This document shows positions 40,968-48,950 of a stretch of 49,018 bases of DNA, in pieces. The position numbers were made by a program, and so were the translations under genes. The stretch covers positions 1 to 49,018 of the forward strand of contig CAYMVS010000011.1 in the NCBI GenBank assembly GCA_964394205.1. The letters run 5' to 3'. The DNA is from HGM05190 sp964394205. GTDB taxonomy: Bacteria > Bacteroidota > Bacteroidia > Bacteroidales > Muribaculaceae. The notes beneath the pieces were generated by a model that did no database searches, was not told the origin of the DNA, and saw only the letters and a program-made list of their open reading frames with translations. How positions within the stretch are numbered: the stretch's first letter is position 1; every line of letters starts with the position of its first letter.

Positions 40968-42521
40968 ATGAAAGCGATCAATCGATTTGTCACACTGATA
41001 ATAGCCTCATTGCTGTTGGTCGCCACTCCCGTCGGGCTCGAAGCAAAGCGGTCGGCAAAGGGAGGCAGGACAACTGCGGTCACCAAATCAAAAGCCGGCT
41101 CAAAAAAAAGGGAAAAGACCTCAAAAAAGACTTCGGGCAAGACAAGGAGAGGGAAGCAGACCAATAAGAAACAGAGCCGCCGGGCGGCTGCTGTATGGCA
41201 TCCCTTTGCGTCATTTGAGTCACGCGCCACCCCGACGCCCTATTATGTTCCCGGTGACTCAATAGCGTCTCTCAAGCGTAAAGCCGCCGCCGGTAACCGT
41301 GAGGCTCAATATCTGCTTGGTTGCTCTCATTTTGAGCGTCGTGTCAGGAACACTCCGGCCGACTCGGCCGACATTCTCGCGGCCTATTACTGGCAACAGG
41401 CGGCAGCCCAGGGCCACACCGAGGCCATGGGTAACTACGGTTATTGCCTGCGCACAGGCCGCGGCCTGCGTGCCGATACGCTTTCAGCCGTTGAATGGTA
41501 CATAAAATCTCTTCTCAAGGGGAACCGTCGTCTCGAGAATCTGACAGCCCGCAATGCCGAGCATGGCGGCGGTTTTGACGCCTACGTCATGGCCCGGGCA
41601 ATTGAACAGGGTTTTAAAGGAGCCGGCAGTGGTAAAGACGTGGCCTATTATGACAACTTGGCGGCAAAGGGAGAGTTTACACCGGCATTGATTGACGGCG
41701 CCCGGCGTTACCTTGCTGCCGGCAACACCACATCGGCCCTTGAGATGCTCCGCGCCATACGCAACCCCGACGACAAAACAATCGGACAAATACTCGACAT
41801 GCTGTCGCGCGCCGGCACAACCGACCTTCAGGTGCTACGCAATCTTGCCGAGACCGAATATCCCGAGGCTCAGCTGGCTCTGTCGGAGGTATTACTGTCA
41901 AACGGCGACAATGCCGAGGGGGCAAGATGGATGTATCAGGCTGCCCAAAATGGTTCGGATGTCGCTCTCGACCGCATCGTGAAGATTCAGACCACCCCCG
42001 GCAGCTCTCTCTATGACCCCTATCAGGCATATTTATGGCTTGACATGGCTACCGAAAGCGACCCCGGGGAGGCATCGGTAAAGGCTCTCGAGCTGACAGG
42101 CGACAGCGCTTTTGCCGACTTCACCAAAGCCCTCATCATGCTCGACCGCGAGGACAGGCAACCTGACTACGCCGGGGCTCTGCCTCTTCTGACCGACAAC
42201 CCGACTCCGGGAGCCGAGGCGATGGCTCTTTTATGTGAGGCCAAAACGGTAAAGAAATCCAAAGCCGGCAAAACGCTCAAGCAGATGGCGTCAAAAGCAG
42301 CTCCACTGGCACCACTCGCCTACTCTTTCATCAATGCCAAAGATGCGATGAAGATGCTCAAGAAAGGAGCTGAGGCGGGCGATGTGGCCTCGGCCAACCG
42401 TCTCGGAGTGATCTACTTTAACGAGAAAAAATTTGATGATGCCCGTGAGGTCTTGCTCCCCCTGCAACAAAATGCAGTTATGACCCGCGATGCCTCGGTT
42501 GCCCTTAGTAAATGTGAATAG
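40968..42521 (+). CDS. Exported Sel1-repeat protein with basic linker
   Basis: A 517-residue protein with a signal peptide (MKAINRFVTLIIASLLLVATPVGLEA) and then a strongly basic, Lys/Arg/Ser/Thr-rich stretch of some 45 residues (about 27-75) that could bind peptidoglycan, nucleic acid or membrane. From about residue 95 come helical tandem repeats of Sel1/TPR type: KAAAGNREAQYLLG, QAAAQGHTEAMGNYGYCLRTGRG, later YQAAQNGSDVAL, KKGAEAGDVASANRLGVIYF. Such proteins serve as scaffolds in the envelope. Nineteen nt follow the DUF5063 stop, so it is likely in the same transcript. Exact partner unknown. Confidence 0.82.
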   Translation: MKAINRFVTLIIASLLLVATPVGLEAKRSAKGGRTTAVTKSKAGSKKREKTSKKTSGKTRRGKQTNKKQSRRAAAVWHPFASFESRATPTPYYVPGDSIASLKRKAAAGNREAQYLLGCSHFERRVRNTPADSADILAAYYWQQAAAQGHTEAMGNYGYCLRTGRGLRADTLSAVEWYIKSLLKGNRRLENLTARNAEHGGGFDAYVMARAIEQGFKGAGSGKDVAYYDNLAAKGEFTPALIDGARRYLAAGNTTSALEMLRAIRNPDDKTIGQILDMLSRAGTTDLQVLRNLAETEYPEAQLALSEVLLSNGDNAEGARWMYQAAQNGSDVALDRIVKIQTTPGSSLYDPYQAYLWLDMATESDPGEASVKALELTGDSAFADFTKALIMLDREDRQPDYAGALPLLTDNPTPGAEAMALLCEAKTVKKSKAGKTLKQMASKAAPLAPLAYSFINAKDAMKMLKKGAEAGDVASANRLGVIYFNEKKFDDAREVLLPLQQNAVMTRDASVALSKCE

Positions 42522-42530
42522 CCTAATAAA

Positions 42531-43199
42531 ATGAAAATCACTCTTGACATAATAATCGATAGTTTTCACAAACTCAACAAGTTATATTTTGACAACAAGC
42601 TGCCCGGTATTCTCATCAAACTGTCGCGATCGAGAACGCAACTGGGTTGTTTCAGTGTGTCGACCAAAAGCGATGGCCGTGGCAACATAGTGTCTCGAAA
42701 CCGGTCAATCTCAATCAGCACCATGTTTGACCGGACGCTGCAGGAATATGAGAACACCCTGGCCCATGAGATGATTCACTACGCGATACATCTTTTCGGG
42801 CCACACGATGAGACATCCCACGGCAATACGTTCTGCCGCTACCGCGACCTGATAAACAGCCGGGGGCTTCACCACATTGAGATAAGCACGGCTATCAAAA
42901 GTGAGGAAAGGGAGCCACTGTTTCGCCGCAATTACATTATTGTTTCCCAACTGACCGACGGCACGATTGGAATCACTGTGGTCGCCTCGACGCGCATCTT
43001 TGAGATGGACAGAGTGTTCAGACAGTGGGACGTGGTCAAATCTCACCGGTGGTGGGGCTCGACCGACCAGTTCTTTAATAAATTCCCGAGGGTTACCAAA
43101 CCAAAAATCTATCCTCTCACCAAAGATGAGTACGAGAAATATATTTTAAACAACGCTATTCCACTTGAAATTAAAGGCAATCACATTCTTCCGGCCTAA
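42531..43199 (+). CDS. SprT-like zinc protease-domain protein without zinc ribbon
   Basis: A 222-residue cytosolic protein. The N-terminal two thirds resemble the SprT/Spartan metalloprotease domain: FHKLNKLYFDNKLP, then the zinc motif HEMIH at about residues 80-84 and a third His in DETSHGNTFCRYRDL. The family includes Spartan, which cleaves DNA-protein crosslinks. Instead of the C-terminal Cys-rich zinc ribbon of bacterial SprT there is a beta-rich tail (IGITVVASTRIFEM, HRWWGSTDQFFNKFP) that I do not recognise. No signal peptide. It begins 9 nt after the Sel1 gene and its stop overlaps the cls start (TAATG). Confidence 0.8.
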   Translation: MKITLDIIIDSFHKLNKLYFDNKLPGILIKLSRSRTQLGCFSVSTKSDGRGNIVSRNRSISISTMFDRTLQEYENTLAHEMIHYAIHLFGPHDETSHGNTFCRYRDLINSRGLHHIEISTAIKSEEREPLFRRNYIIVSQLTDGTIGITVVASTRIFEMDRVFRQWDVVKSHRWWGSTDQFFNKFPRVTKPKIYPLTKDEYEKYILNNAIPLEIKGNHILPA

Positions 43200-44653
43200 T
43201 GACAACCTCGCTTCTCTCACTCCCGACGTTTATGCACAATCCCCTGGTGTTCTGGGGATTGATATTGGCATATATTATAACAATACTGAGCATAATCGGG
43301 GTGGTGATAAGTGAGAACCGCAATCCGCTCAAGTCATTGGCATGGATAACGGTGCTCATGTTGCTGCCGGTAGGTGGCATTATCCTTTACATCTTCTTTG
43401 GCCGGAGCATTAAAAATCAGCACATGATATCCAGGCGTAACAAGAGGCGGCTGTTGCGCGAGGATATCGGAATAGAACAAAGCGGCAACATCTCTCATCT
43501 GAGCGCCGACAACCGACGGCTCGCCACCATCGCGCGTTCGCTCACCGGCACAGTCTATTTTGACGAGAACGACGTCGAGCTTTTTTTTAACGGAGACGAC
43601 AAATTCAAGCGCCTCATCGGCGACCTTAAAAATGCCCGACACTATATCCACCTTCAATACTACATATTTGAAGACGACCGCCTGGGCACAGAGATTGCCA
43701 CTATCCTCAAAGAGAAAGCTCGCGAGGGGGTGAGGGTGCGTGTAATATATGACCACATCGGGTCGATTCATGTCAAGTCGCGCTTTTTTAAAGAGATGCG
43801 TCAGGCCGGCATTGAGGTCTATCCATTCTTTAAAGTCGCGTTTCCACCGTTTGCAACACGCATGAACTGGCGTAACCACCGCAAGATTGTTGTAATCGAC
43901 GGTCAGATAGGATATATTGGCGGCATGAACATCGCCGACCGATATATCGACGGCGGTAAAAAATTCAAAACATGGCGAGACACCCACCTGAGGGTCACCG
44001 GTCACGTCGTTGCCGGTCTGCAATATTCATTTGCCGTCGACTGGAACTTCATGGGCCAGCCGCTGCTCAAGGAGACAGCCGGTGCTGCTCCCCAACGCCC
44101 CCACAATGTCGGGATGCAGCTCATCACAAGCGGGCCGACAAGCCGTTGGAGCAACATCGCCATGATATATCTCAAAGCCATCGCATCGGCATCAAAGCGC
44201 ATCTATATCCAGACCCCCTATTTCCTGCCAACCGAGGCGTTGCTCAAAGCGCTTCAGGCGGCTGCACTGGCAAGGGTTGACGTCAGAATACTGATGCCCC
44301 GCAAAAGCGACTCGATAATACTCACCTATGCTTCCTACAGCTACATCTCCGAGTGCCTCAGGGCCGGCATAAAGATTTACCTGTATCAGGAAGGCATGTT
44401 GCACTCAAAAATCATGATAATCGACGACGACTGGTCGAGTGTCGGGTCCACCAACTTTGACTTCCGCAGCTTTGAGCACAACTTTGAGTCAAACGCGCTT
44501 ATCTTCTCTAACGATGTCAACCGGCGGTTGGTCAAACAGTTTGCCGAAGACATAAAGAACAGCACACGCGTCAAGGCGGCTCAATGGAAAAGCCGCCCCA
44601 TCACCCAACGGGCATTAGAGTCGGTACTGAGATTGCTCAGTCCAATCCTGTAG
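43199..44653 (+). CDS. cls: Cardiolipin synthase
   Basis: A 484-residue phospholipase D-superfamily enzyme in the inner membrane that condenses phosphatidylglycerol molecules to cardiolipin. Two N-terminal membrane segments (about residues 12-37 and 48-68) precede the catalytic part with two HKD motifs: HRKIVVIDGQIGYIGGMN and HSKIMIIDDDWSSVGSTNFD. RSFEHNFESNALIF completes the family pattern. Size is that of ClsA. It overlaps the SprT-like gene by one base and is the last gene of this run, converging on the outer-membrane barrel gene 24 nt away. Confidence 0.95.
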   Translation: MTTSLLSLPTFMHNPLVFWGLILAYIITILSIIGVVISENRNPLKSLAWITVLMLLPVGGIILYIFFGRSIKNQHMISRRNKRRLLREDIGIEQSGNISHLSADNRRLATIARSLTGTVYFDENDVELFFNGDDKFKRLIGDLKNARHYIHLQYYIFEDDRLGTEIATILKEKAREGVRVRVIYDHIGSIHVKSRFFKEMRQAGIEVYPFFKVAFPPFATRMNWRNHRKIVVIDGQIGYIGGMNIADRYIDGGKKFKTWRDTHLRVTGHVVAGLQYSFAVDWNFMGQPLLKETAGAAPQRPHNVGMQLITSGPTSRWSNIAMIYLKAIASASKRIYIQTPYFLPTEALLKALQAAALARVDVRILMPRKSDSIILTYASYSYISECLRAGIKIYLYQEGMLHSKIMIIDDDWSSVGSTNFDFRSFEHNFESNALIFSNDVNRRLVKQFAEDIKNSTRVKAAQWKSRPITQRALESVLRLLSPIL

Positions 44654-44677
44654 CCAAGTGGTCAACTCAGCGGGATT

Positions 44678-46798
44678 TTATTTAAGGATGGCCGAGCCTA
44701 CGCCTCCATCGCGTTGCTGCTCATCACGCGACGATACTTTCTTTCCATAGTTAAATGTATAAGTCAGCGTCAGCAAAATCTTGCGTGAGAGGTCATCTTC
44801 CCATGTGTGATTCACTTCAGAGTATCGCGGCGATGAGAAACATGAATCAATAAAACCGTTCTTCTTAAACCAGTTGCGGAATTGCAGACTTGCCTTCAGG
44901 TTGCCTATTGAATAGTTTGCCATCAACCCGTAGGTGCTCTTGAAACTTGAACGGAAACCGTAGCTCCAGGCGCCGAGTTGCTTTTGAGGTGTCTGATAAA
45001 ACAGTGTCGCCGACCAATTGTCTTTGGAATACTGTGTGTAGATGCTGCCGGAGAGAAGATTCATCTTTTGAGCGTCCTGTCCGGTCAGAACAACCCTCTG
45101 CGCGCTGCCGTTTGCCCTGATGCTAAATGTGTTATTCAGCAATTTCAAATTACACGAAAGCCACGCTGAATAAGAATGGGCATCACCGCTGTTAATCGAT
45201 TGACGAACGAGGCCATCATATCCCGTCAAAGAGTAGAAACGATAGGCTTGTTTGTTAGGATTTCCTTCATACTCGACAGTAGCTGTCAGCGAGAGATTGT
45301 TGGTCGGAATATAGGTATAAGAGGCCGATGCCGACGCAAACAGAGTGTTGCGCAGGTCGGGATTGCCTTGCAGCCAAAGCAACTCGTTTGACTGGACCAA
45401 AGCCTCGCTTGATGTGGAGGCCTCGGGGTGTGAGTTGCCCCACCACCCCTCAACGCTTGCCGAGTGCCGGTCGCTTATATCATACTCCAACTGAAACCCG
45501 AGCCGTGGATTCCACTGCTCAAGCGTGTTTCTACCGTTTACGCGACCAACGACGTAAGACGCTCCCACGCGGGAGTAAAGACTGAGTTTCTTCCAATTCT
45601 GCGTATAAATAAGGAAGATCATATTCTCCGACGAAAGCAACTTCTGCCGACTGTTGTCTGTGCCGAAATAATGAGTGTCGTAAAAAGTGTTATAGGTCAT
45701 CAGATTGACGCGGAAGGTATTGTTATGACCAAGCATCTTTGCATACTGCATTGTGACATTGGGAGAATAAACTTTCTCTTTATTATTGTTGACAATGGGA
45801 GCAAGATCGGAGAGCTGATAGAAAGAATGGTTTTTGGTCGAACCGTAGGTAAACCCCCATGAGGCAGACAGCGAGTTGCCGTTTGAGATGTCAAAATAAT
45901 AATAACCTCTTGCTGCCGGATAAAGAGTCTGAACAGAATTTATTTCTGTTGCTGTAACGTCGTCAAAGTCGGGGACAGAGAGCGAGACTGTCATTGGCCG
46001 ACGCGTAATTGGATTGCCCGACCGGCCAAAGCTGATCTGGTGTTGAGCAAATGCACTTTCACTGCGATAATGAGCTGTCAGTGACGTGTATTGGGAATTA
46101 TTGCGTGACAGGTAATTATCACCTGTCGCCCGGGTGCGGGTAATCTCATCATAATGCGCCCCGTTGAAATCCACATCCCTGAAAGTGGACACGCTCGACA
46201 ACGGCATATTGTTGTTGTGCGACCAATTGGAAGAGGCATAAGCATCAATAGTCCACTTTTTGTAAACAAAACGTGAAAAGATACCACCCTCTATCAAATC
46301 GGATGAGAGAGCACGTCCTCTTGCACTGAGTTTTGTGTAACCGCCCCACTCATATTGCTGCATGATAAAATTCACAACGTGCACTGCATCATTGAATCGC
46401 GGGTCGTCAGGGTAATTAAGCACCTCGACCTTAAGTACATCTTCAAGCCTTAAACTTTTCACTTCCTCTTCAGAGGCAGGGACATAGTCAATAAAAATCG
46501 ACACTCCCTTGCCAGTGTTGGTCTTGACCTCAGTTGACCCTGGAGTGACACTAAGCTGAGGAATCTGCATATTGAACAGCAAACCCGTCGCGTCGATCGA
46601 TGTTTTCTTTGTTTTCTTTGCCGGGATATATTCCACTCCGTTCTTTATCACTCGCTGGGTGCGTCCCTCCACCTCGACCTCTTTGAGGGTATAGCTTTGG
46701 ATAGAGTCGGATTGCACCCCGATACTATCGGCGGGAACCTGGGCATAAGCCGTTGCAGAAAGAATAATCAGCGCTGTTGAGACCAAATAATTTTTCAT
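44678..46798 (-). CDS. Outer membrane beta-barrel protein, TonB-receptor-like
   Basis: A 706-residue outer-membrane protein with a signal peptide (MKNYLVSTALIILSATAYA). Residues about 35-150 resemble a TonB plug: YTLKEVEVEGRTQRVIKNGVEYIPA, then VSIFIDYVPASEEEVKSLRLEDVLKVEVLNYP. The remainder alternates aromatic strands and turns as in the large barrel (OMP_b-brl_3 type) and ends in FNYGKKVSSRDEQ... without a canonical terminal Phe. The N-terminal carboxypeptidase-like beta-sandwich often found in this family is missing. No SusD partner lies nearby, so it is not an ordinary glycan-uptake pair. Ligand unknown. Confidence 0.82.
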   Translation of the reverse strand: MKNYLVSTALIILSATAYAQVPADSIGVQSDSIQSYTLKEVEVEGRTQRVIKNGVEYIPAKKTKKTSIDATGLLFNMQIPQLSVTPGSTEVKTNTGKGVSIFIDYVPASEEEVKSLRLEDVLKVEVLNYPDDPRFNDAVHVVNFIMQQYEWGGYTKLSARGRALSSDLIEGGIFSRFVYKKWTIDAYASSNWSHNNNMPLSSVSTFRDVDFNGAHYDEITRTRATGDNYLSRNNSQYTSLTAHYRSESAFAQHQISFGRSGNPITRRPMTVSLSVPDFDDVTATEINSVQTLYPAARGYYYFDISNGNSLSASWGFTYGSTKNHSFYQLSDLAPIVNNNKEKVYSPNVTMQYAKMLGHNNTFRVNLMTYNTFYDTHYFGTDNSRQKLLSSENMIFLIYTQNWKKLSLYSRVGASYVVGRVNGRNTLEQWNPRLGFQLEYDISDRHSASVEGWWGNSHPEASTSSEALVQSNELLWLQGNPDLRNTLFASASASYTYIPTNNLSLTATVEYEGNPNKQAYRFYSLTGYDGLVRQSINSGDAHSYSAWLSCNLKLLNNTFSIRANGSAQRVVLTGQDAQKMNLLSGSIYTQYSKDNWSATLFYQTPQKQLGAWSYGFRSSFKSTYGLMANYSIGNLKASLQFRNWFKKNGFIDSCFSSPRYSEVNHTWEDDLSRKILLTLTYTFNYGKKVSSRDEQQRDGGVGSAILK

Positions 46799-46827
46799 GC
46801 CTTAAAAATGTCATTTCTCTAAGGACG

Positions 46828-46835
46828 CAAAATTA
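46828..46835 (-). promoter_or_regulatory. -7 box for the outer membrane barrel gene
   Basis: TAATTTTG on the minus strand at 46835-46828 matches TAnnTTTG, 29 nt before the ATG at 46798. The upstream box is poor. Confidence 0.45.
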
Positions 46836-46891
46836 CTCAATCTGTTACACTCAACCCTTAACAAATGTTGAAAACAACAGGAAAAAACCGA

Positions 46892-48130
46892 CTACTTGAT
46901 TGACGGTATTCCCTTGATGATCTCAAGCATCAGCCTGTAGGCCTCCTCCATTTCCTCGAGGTCGGCATACTCGCGGGTGGAATGAATATCATGCTGACCG
47001 GTGAAGACACACATGCCTCCTTTAAGCCCATTGGCAGCAAACATCGACGCGGTTGTGCCGCCACGCTCGGAGGTAAACGTAACCTCCTTGCCAATCTTGC
47101 AGGCTGCACTCTCAACAAGGGCTTTGGCTTGAGGATGGATGGTATATGCAACATTTTCATATTGCAAGCCGTCAAACACCACTTCAACCCCCACATTTGG
47201 GAAATCGTGTCTCACTTTGTCAAGAGCATCGCTAAGCAATTTGTCAAAACGCTCGCCCTCGGCCTTGTCGAAATATCTGACACGAGTCTGGACAGTCACG
47301 TCAGGGCTATCTTTTTCTTTGTCAAAACTCCACGGGTGTATGTAGCCCTGCGTTCCCTCGGTGTTTTCAGGACGTATCTCCACCGGGAAGAACGCGATGA
47401 AAGTAGCGGCCGCCGCTGTCGCATCCCCAAGTTTCTGTTCCTTTGCCTTAGCCGGATGAGCCTCATGGCCAATAAATTTCACATTGAAACCTCGGGCGGT
47501 GAAATTGGACTCGGTAATAATCCTACCACCCTCCCCGTCAAGATCAAACAAAATGTCGGGGTTGAAAATCTTTGAATCAATAGCATCGGCCGCGTGACCC
47601 ACATCCTCGTTGGGACAGAACGCAAACATCACCTCGCCATGTTTAAGTTTCTTATCACTGATAAGAGTTTGAATCAGCTGAACAGCGATCGTGCATCCAC
47701 ATTTGTCGTCGGCACCGAGCAGTGTCGTCCCGTCGGTTCTTACTATTGTGTGCCCCTCTTTTGTGTCTACAATCGGCTTGATGCTACCCCCGGGAGCCTC
47801 AGGAGTCACGTCAAGGTGGCAACTGATGCCAAGTGAAGGGCAATTGCCCTTGACATTTGAAGGAACAGTCACATAAACATAACAGTCATCGCTAACAAGA
47901 CACATCGCCCCGGTTGCACGGTAGCTTTTAATCATTGCCTCCACATCTTTCTGTATTGCCCTGGCCATATTGTATTGCCCGGCTGTACAGATACTGTCAT
48001 AACTTGACTGGCTGTCAATTGAGGCATAATGAGTGAATCGGTCCAGCATCGATTTCTGAACACCCGAAGACTGAGAAAAGCACAGGACAGATGTCAAGAG
48101 TCCTAATGCAACCGCGGCAATCTGTTTCAT
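46892..48130 (-). CDS. Peptidase T-like M20 aminopeptidase, exported
   Basis: A 412-residue di-zinc M20 peptidase close to peptidase T, a tripeptide aminopeptidase. HLDVTPEAPGG gives the first zinc ligand and adjacent acidic residue, GADDKCGCTIAVQLI the bridging Asp, CPNEDVGHAAD the catalytic Glu region, FDLDGEGG and SERGGTTASMFAANG later family motifs, and GQHDIHSTREYADLEEM the C-terminal His ligand. Unlike cytosolic PepT it begins MKQIAAVALGLLTSVLCFSQSSG, a signal peptide, so it probably works in the periplasm. I chose the ATG at 48130; an upstream alternative adds 18 polar residues in front of the signal sequence. Confidence 0.88.
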   Translation of the reverse strand: MKQIAAVALGLLTSVLCFSQSSGVQKSMLDRFTHYASIDSQSSYDSICTAGQYNMARAIQKDVEAMIKSYRATGAMCLVSDDCYVYVTVPSNVKGNCPSLGISCHLDVTPEAPGGSIKPIVDTKEGHTIVRTDGTTLLGADDKCGCTIAVQLIQTLISDKKLKHGEVMFAFCPNEDVGHAADAIDSKIFNPDILFDLDGEGGRIITESNFTARGFNVKFIGHEAHPAKAKEQKLGDATAAAATFIAFFPVEIRPENTEGTQGYIHPWSFDKEKDSPDVTVQTRVRYFDKAEGERFDKLLSDALDKVRHDFPNVGVEVVFDGLQYENVAYTIHPQAKALVESAACKIGKEVTFTSERGGTTASMFAANGLKGGMCVFTGQHDIHSTREYADLEEMEEAYRLMLEIIKGIPSIK

Positions 48131-48245
48131 TGGAGGATATTTTAGCGAGTTAAGAACGTGATTGTGTTGAGAGTCAAGCACCAATCAAAATGCCAAGCAT
48201 CATCCCGTAGACCGGTGAAAAACTTCTACAGGGCACGCTTATCGG

Positions 48246-48253
48246 CAAAGATA
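48246..48253 (-). promoter_or_regulatory. Possible -7 box for the peptidase T-like gene
   Basis: TATCTTTG on the minus strand at 48253-48246, giving a leader of roughly 110 nt. No -33 box at the usual spacing, so only tentative. Confidence 0.4.
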
Positions 48254-48293
48254 ACGATATTTTCCAACTTTTGCACGTTTACCTTAAAAAATT

Positions 48294-48509
48294 TCACCTA
48301 TAAGTACAGGTGTAATACTCTATTGATTGCAAAATCAAAATAATACCCTGCCGGGTAAAGATATTTTCAATTGTATCCATAGACAGGCCAGCTTCATTAT
48401 ATTGAGATGTGTCCCATTGGAATGTAGAGTTGGAATTATATCCGTACTCTATACTTTCAGTTGATATTTCAGTAAAAAAATCAACTAAAAGTAGATAAAC
48501 AATAAATCT
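48294..48509 (-). pseudogene. Possible decayed coding fragment
   Basis: In the otherwise empty region one minus-strand frame is open for about 72 codons and has a protein-like composition (for example ESIEYGYNSNSTFQWDTSQYN and AGLSMDTIENIF) but no start codon near its upstream end. No family is recognised. It may be the remains of a gene, or chance in AT-rich DNA. Confidence 0.25.
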
Positions 48510-48517
48510 TTAACGCG

Positions 48518-48553
48518 CAAACTCCCACTATAAATAGGTAATAAGTGGGAAGA
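48518..48553. other. Small hairpin in the right-hand spacer
   Basis: TCCCACT and AGTGGGA form a 7-bp stem around an A/T-rich loop in this stretch. The neighbouring DNA on both sides has no intact gene. The significance is unclear; it could be the end of an unannotated transcript. Confidence 0.35.
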
Positions 48554-48639
48554 AGAAAAAAAATGGCAGTATTAAAAATAATGCCAAAATTTTGCAGAAC
48601 CAAAATCGACAACAACTCCTTAACTTAATAAGATAACAA

Positions 48640-48690
48640 GCCTCTCAGGCGAGCCTTTGGCAGCATACTTGAGAGGCGTTCTTTATTTAA
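48640..48690 (+). terminator. Terminator-like hairpin in the right-hand spacer
   Basis: GCCTCTCA at 48640-48647 pairs with TGAGAGGC at 48670-48677 and is followed by GTTCTTTATTT. It looks like an intrinsic terminator on the + strand although no coding sequence precedes it, which hints at a small untranslated transcript or a lost gene. Confidence 0.6.
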
Positions 48691-48753
48691 GTTCATTTAA
48701 TCAGGAATGGACTTCCACCCGTTAAAAAATACCCCTGTCGGGCAAACCAAGAA

Positions 48754-48797
48754 AAACCGCAGAACTAATTGATAGTCTGCGGTTTGACTTGTTTTTG
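48754..48797 (+). terminator. Second terminator-like hairpin in the spacer
   Basis: AAACCGCAGA at 48754-48763 is perfectly complementary to TCTGCGGTTT at 48776-48785 (10 bp, 12-nt loop), followed by GACTTGTTTTTGTG. It lies next to the tRNA-end-like scar at 48832. Confidence 0.65.
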
Positions 48798-48831
48798 TGT
48801 TTCGTGGTCCGGAATCTGTCCGACCCTCATA

Positions 48832-48853
48832 GTGGAGGTGGAGGGACCCGAAC
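48832..48853 (-). other. tRNA/tmRNA 3'-end-like fragment, candidate attachment scar
   Basis: On the minus strand this reads GTTCGGGTCCCTCCACCTCC followed by AC, matching the T-loop, the 3' half of a T-stem and an acceptor 3' strand such as is found at the end of Bacteroidota tRNA or tmRNA genes. The 5' half of the T-stem is not present (TTAAG instead of a G-rich partner), and no cloverleaf can be built upstream. It is therefore a 3' fragment, as left at the edge of an element that integrated into such a gene. The parent RNA gene is not in the window. Confidence 0.5.
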
Positions 48854-48950
48854 TTAACACCGCAAGCATCGCTGTATCAATAAGATACAAACGCGCTTTT
48901 TATTTGTGTAACGAATTTTAACTCTTTTATATCTATAGCCCATCAATTCT

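Noticed and set aside
48832..48905. An intact tRNA gene on the minus strand.
   Set aside because: Only the T-loop and acceptor 3' strand fit; the T-stem 5' half, anticodon arm, D-arm and acceptor 5' strand cannot be found.
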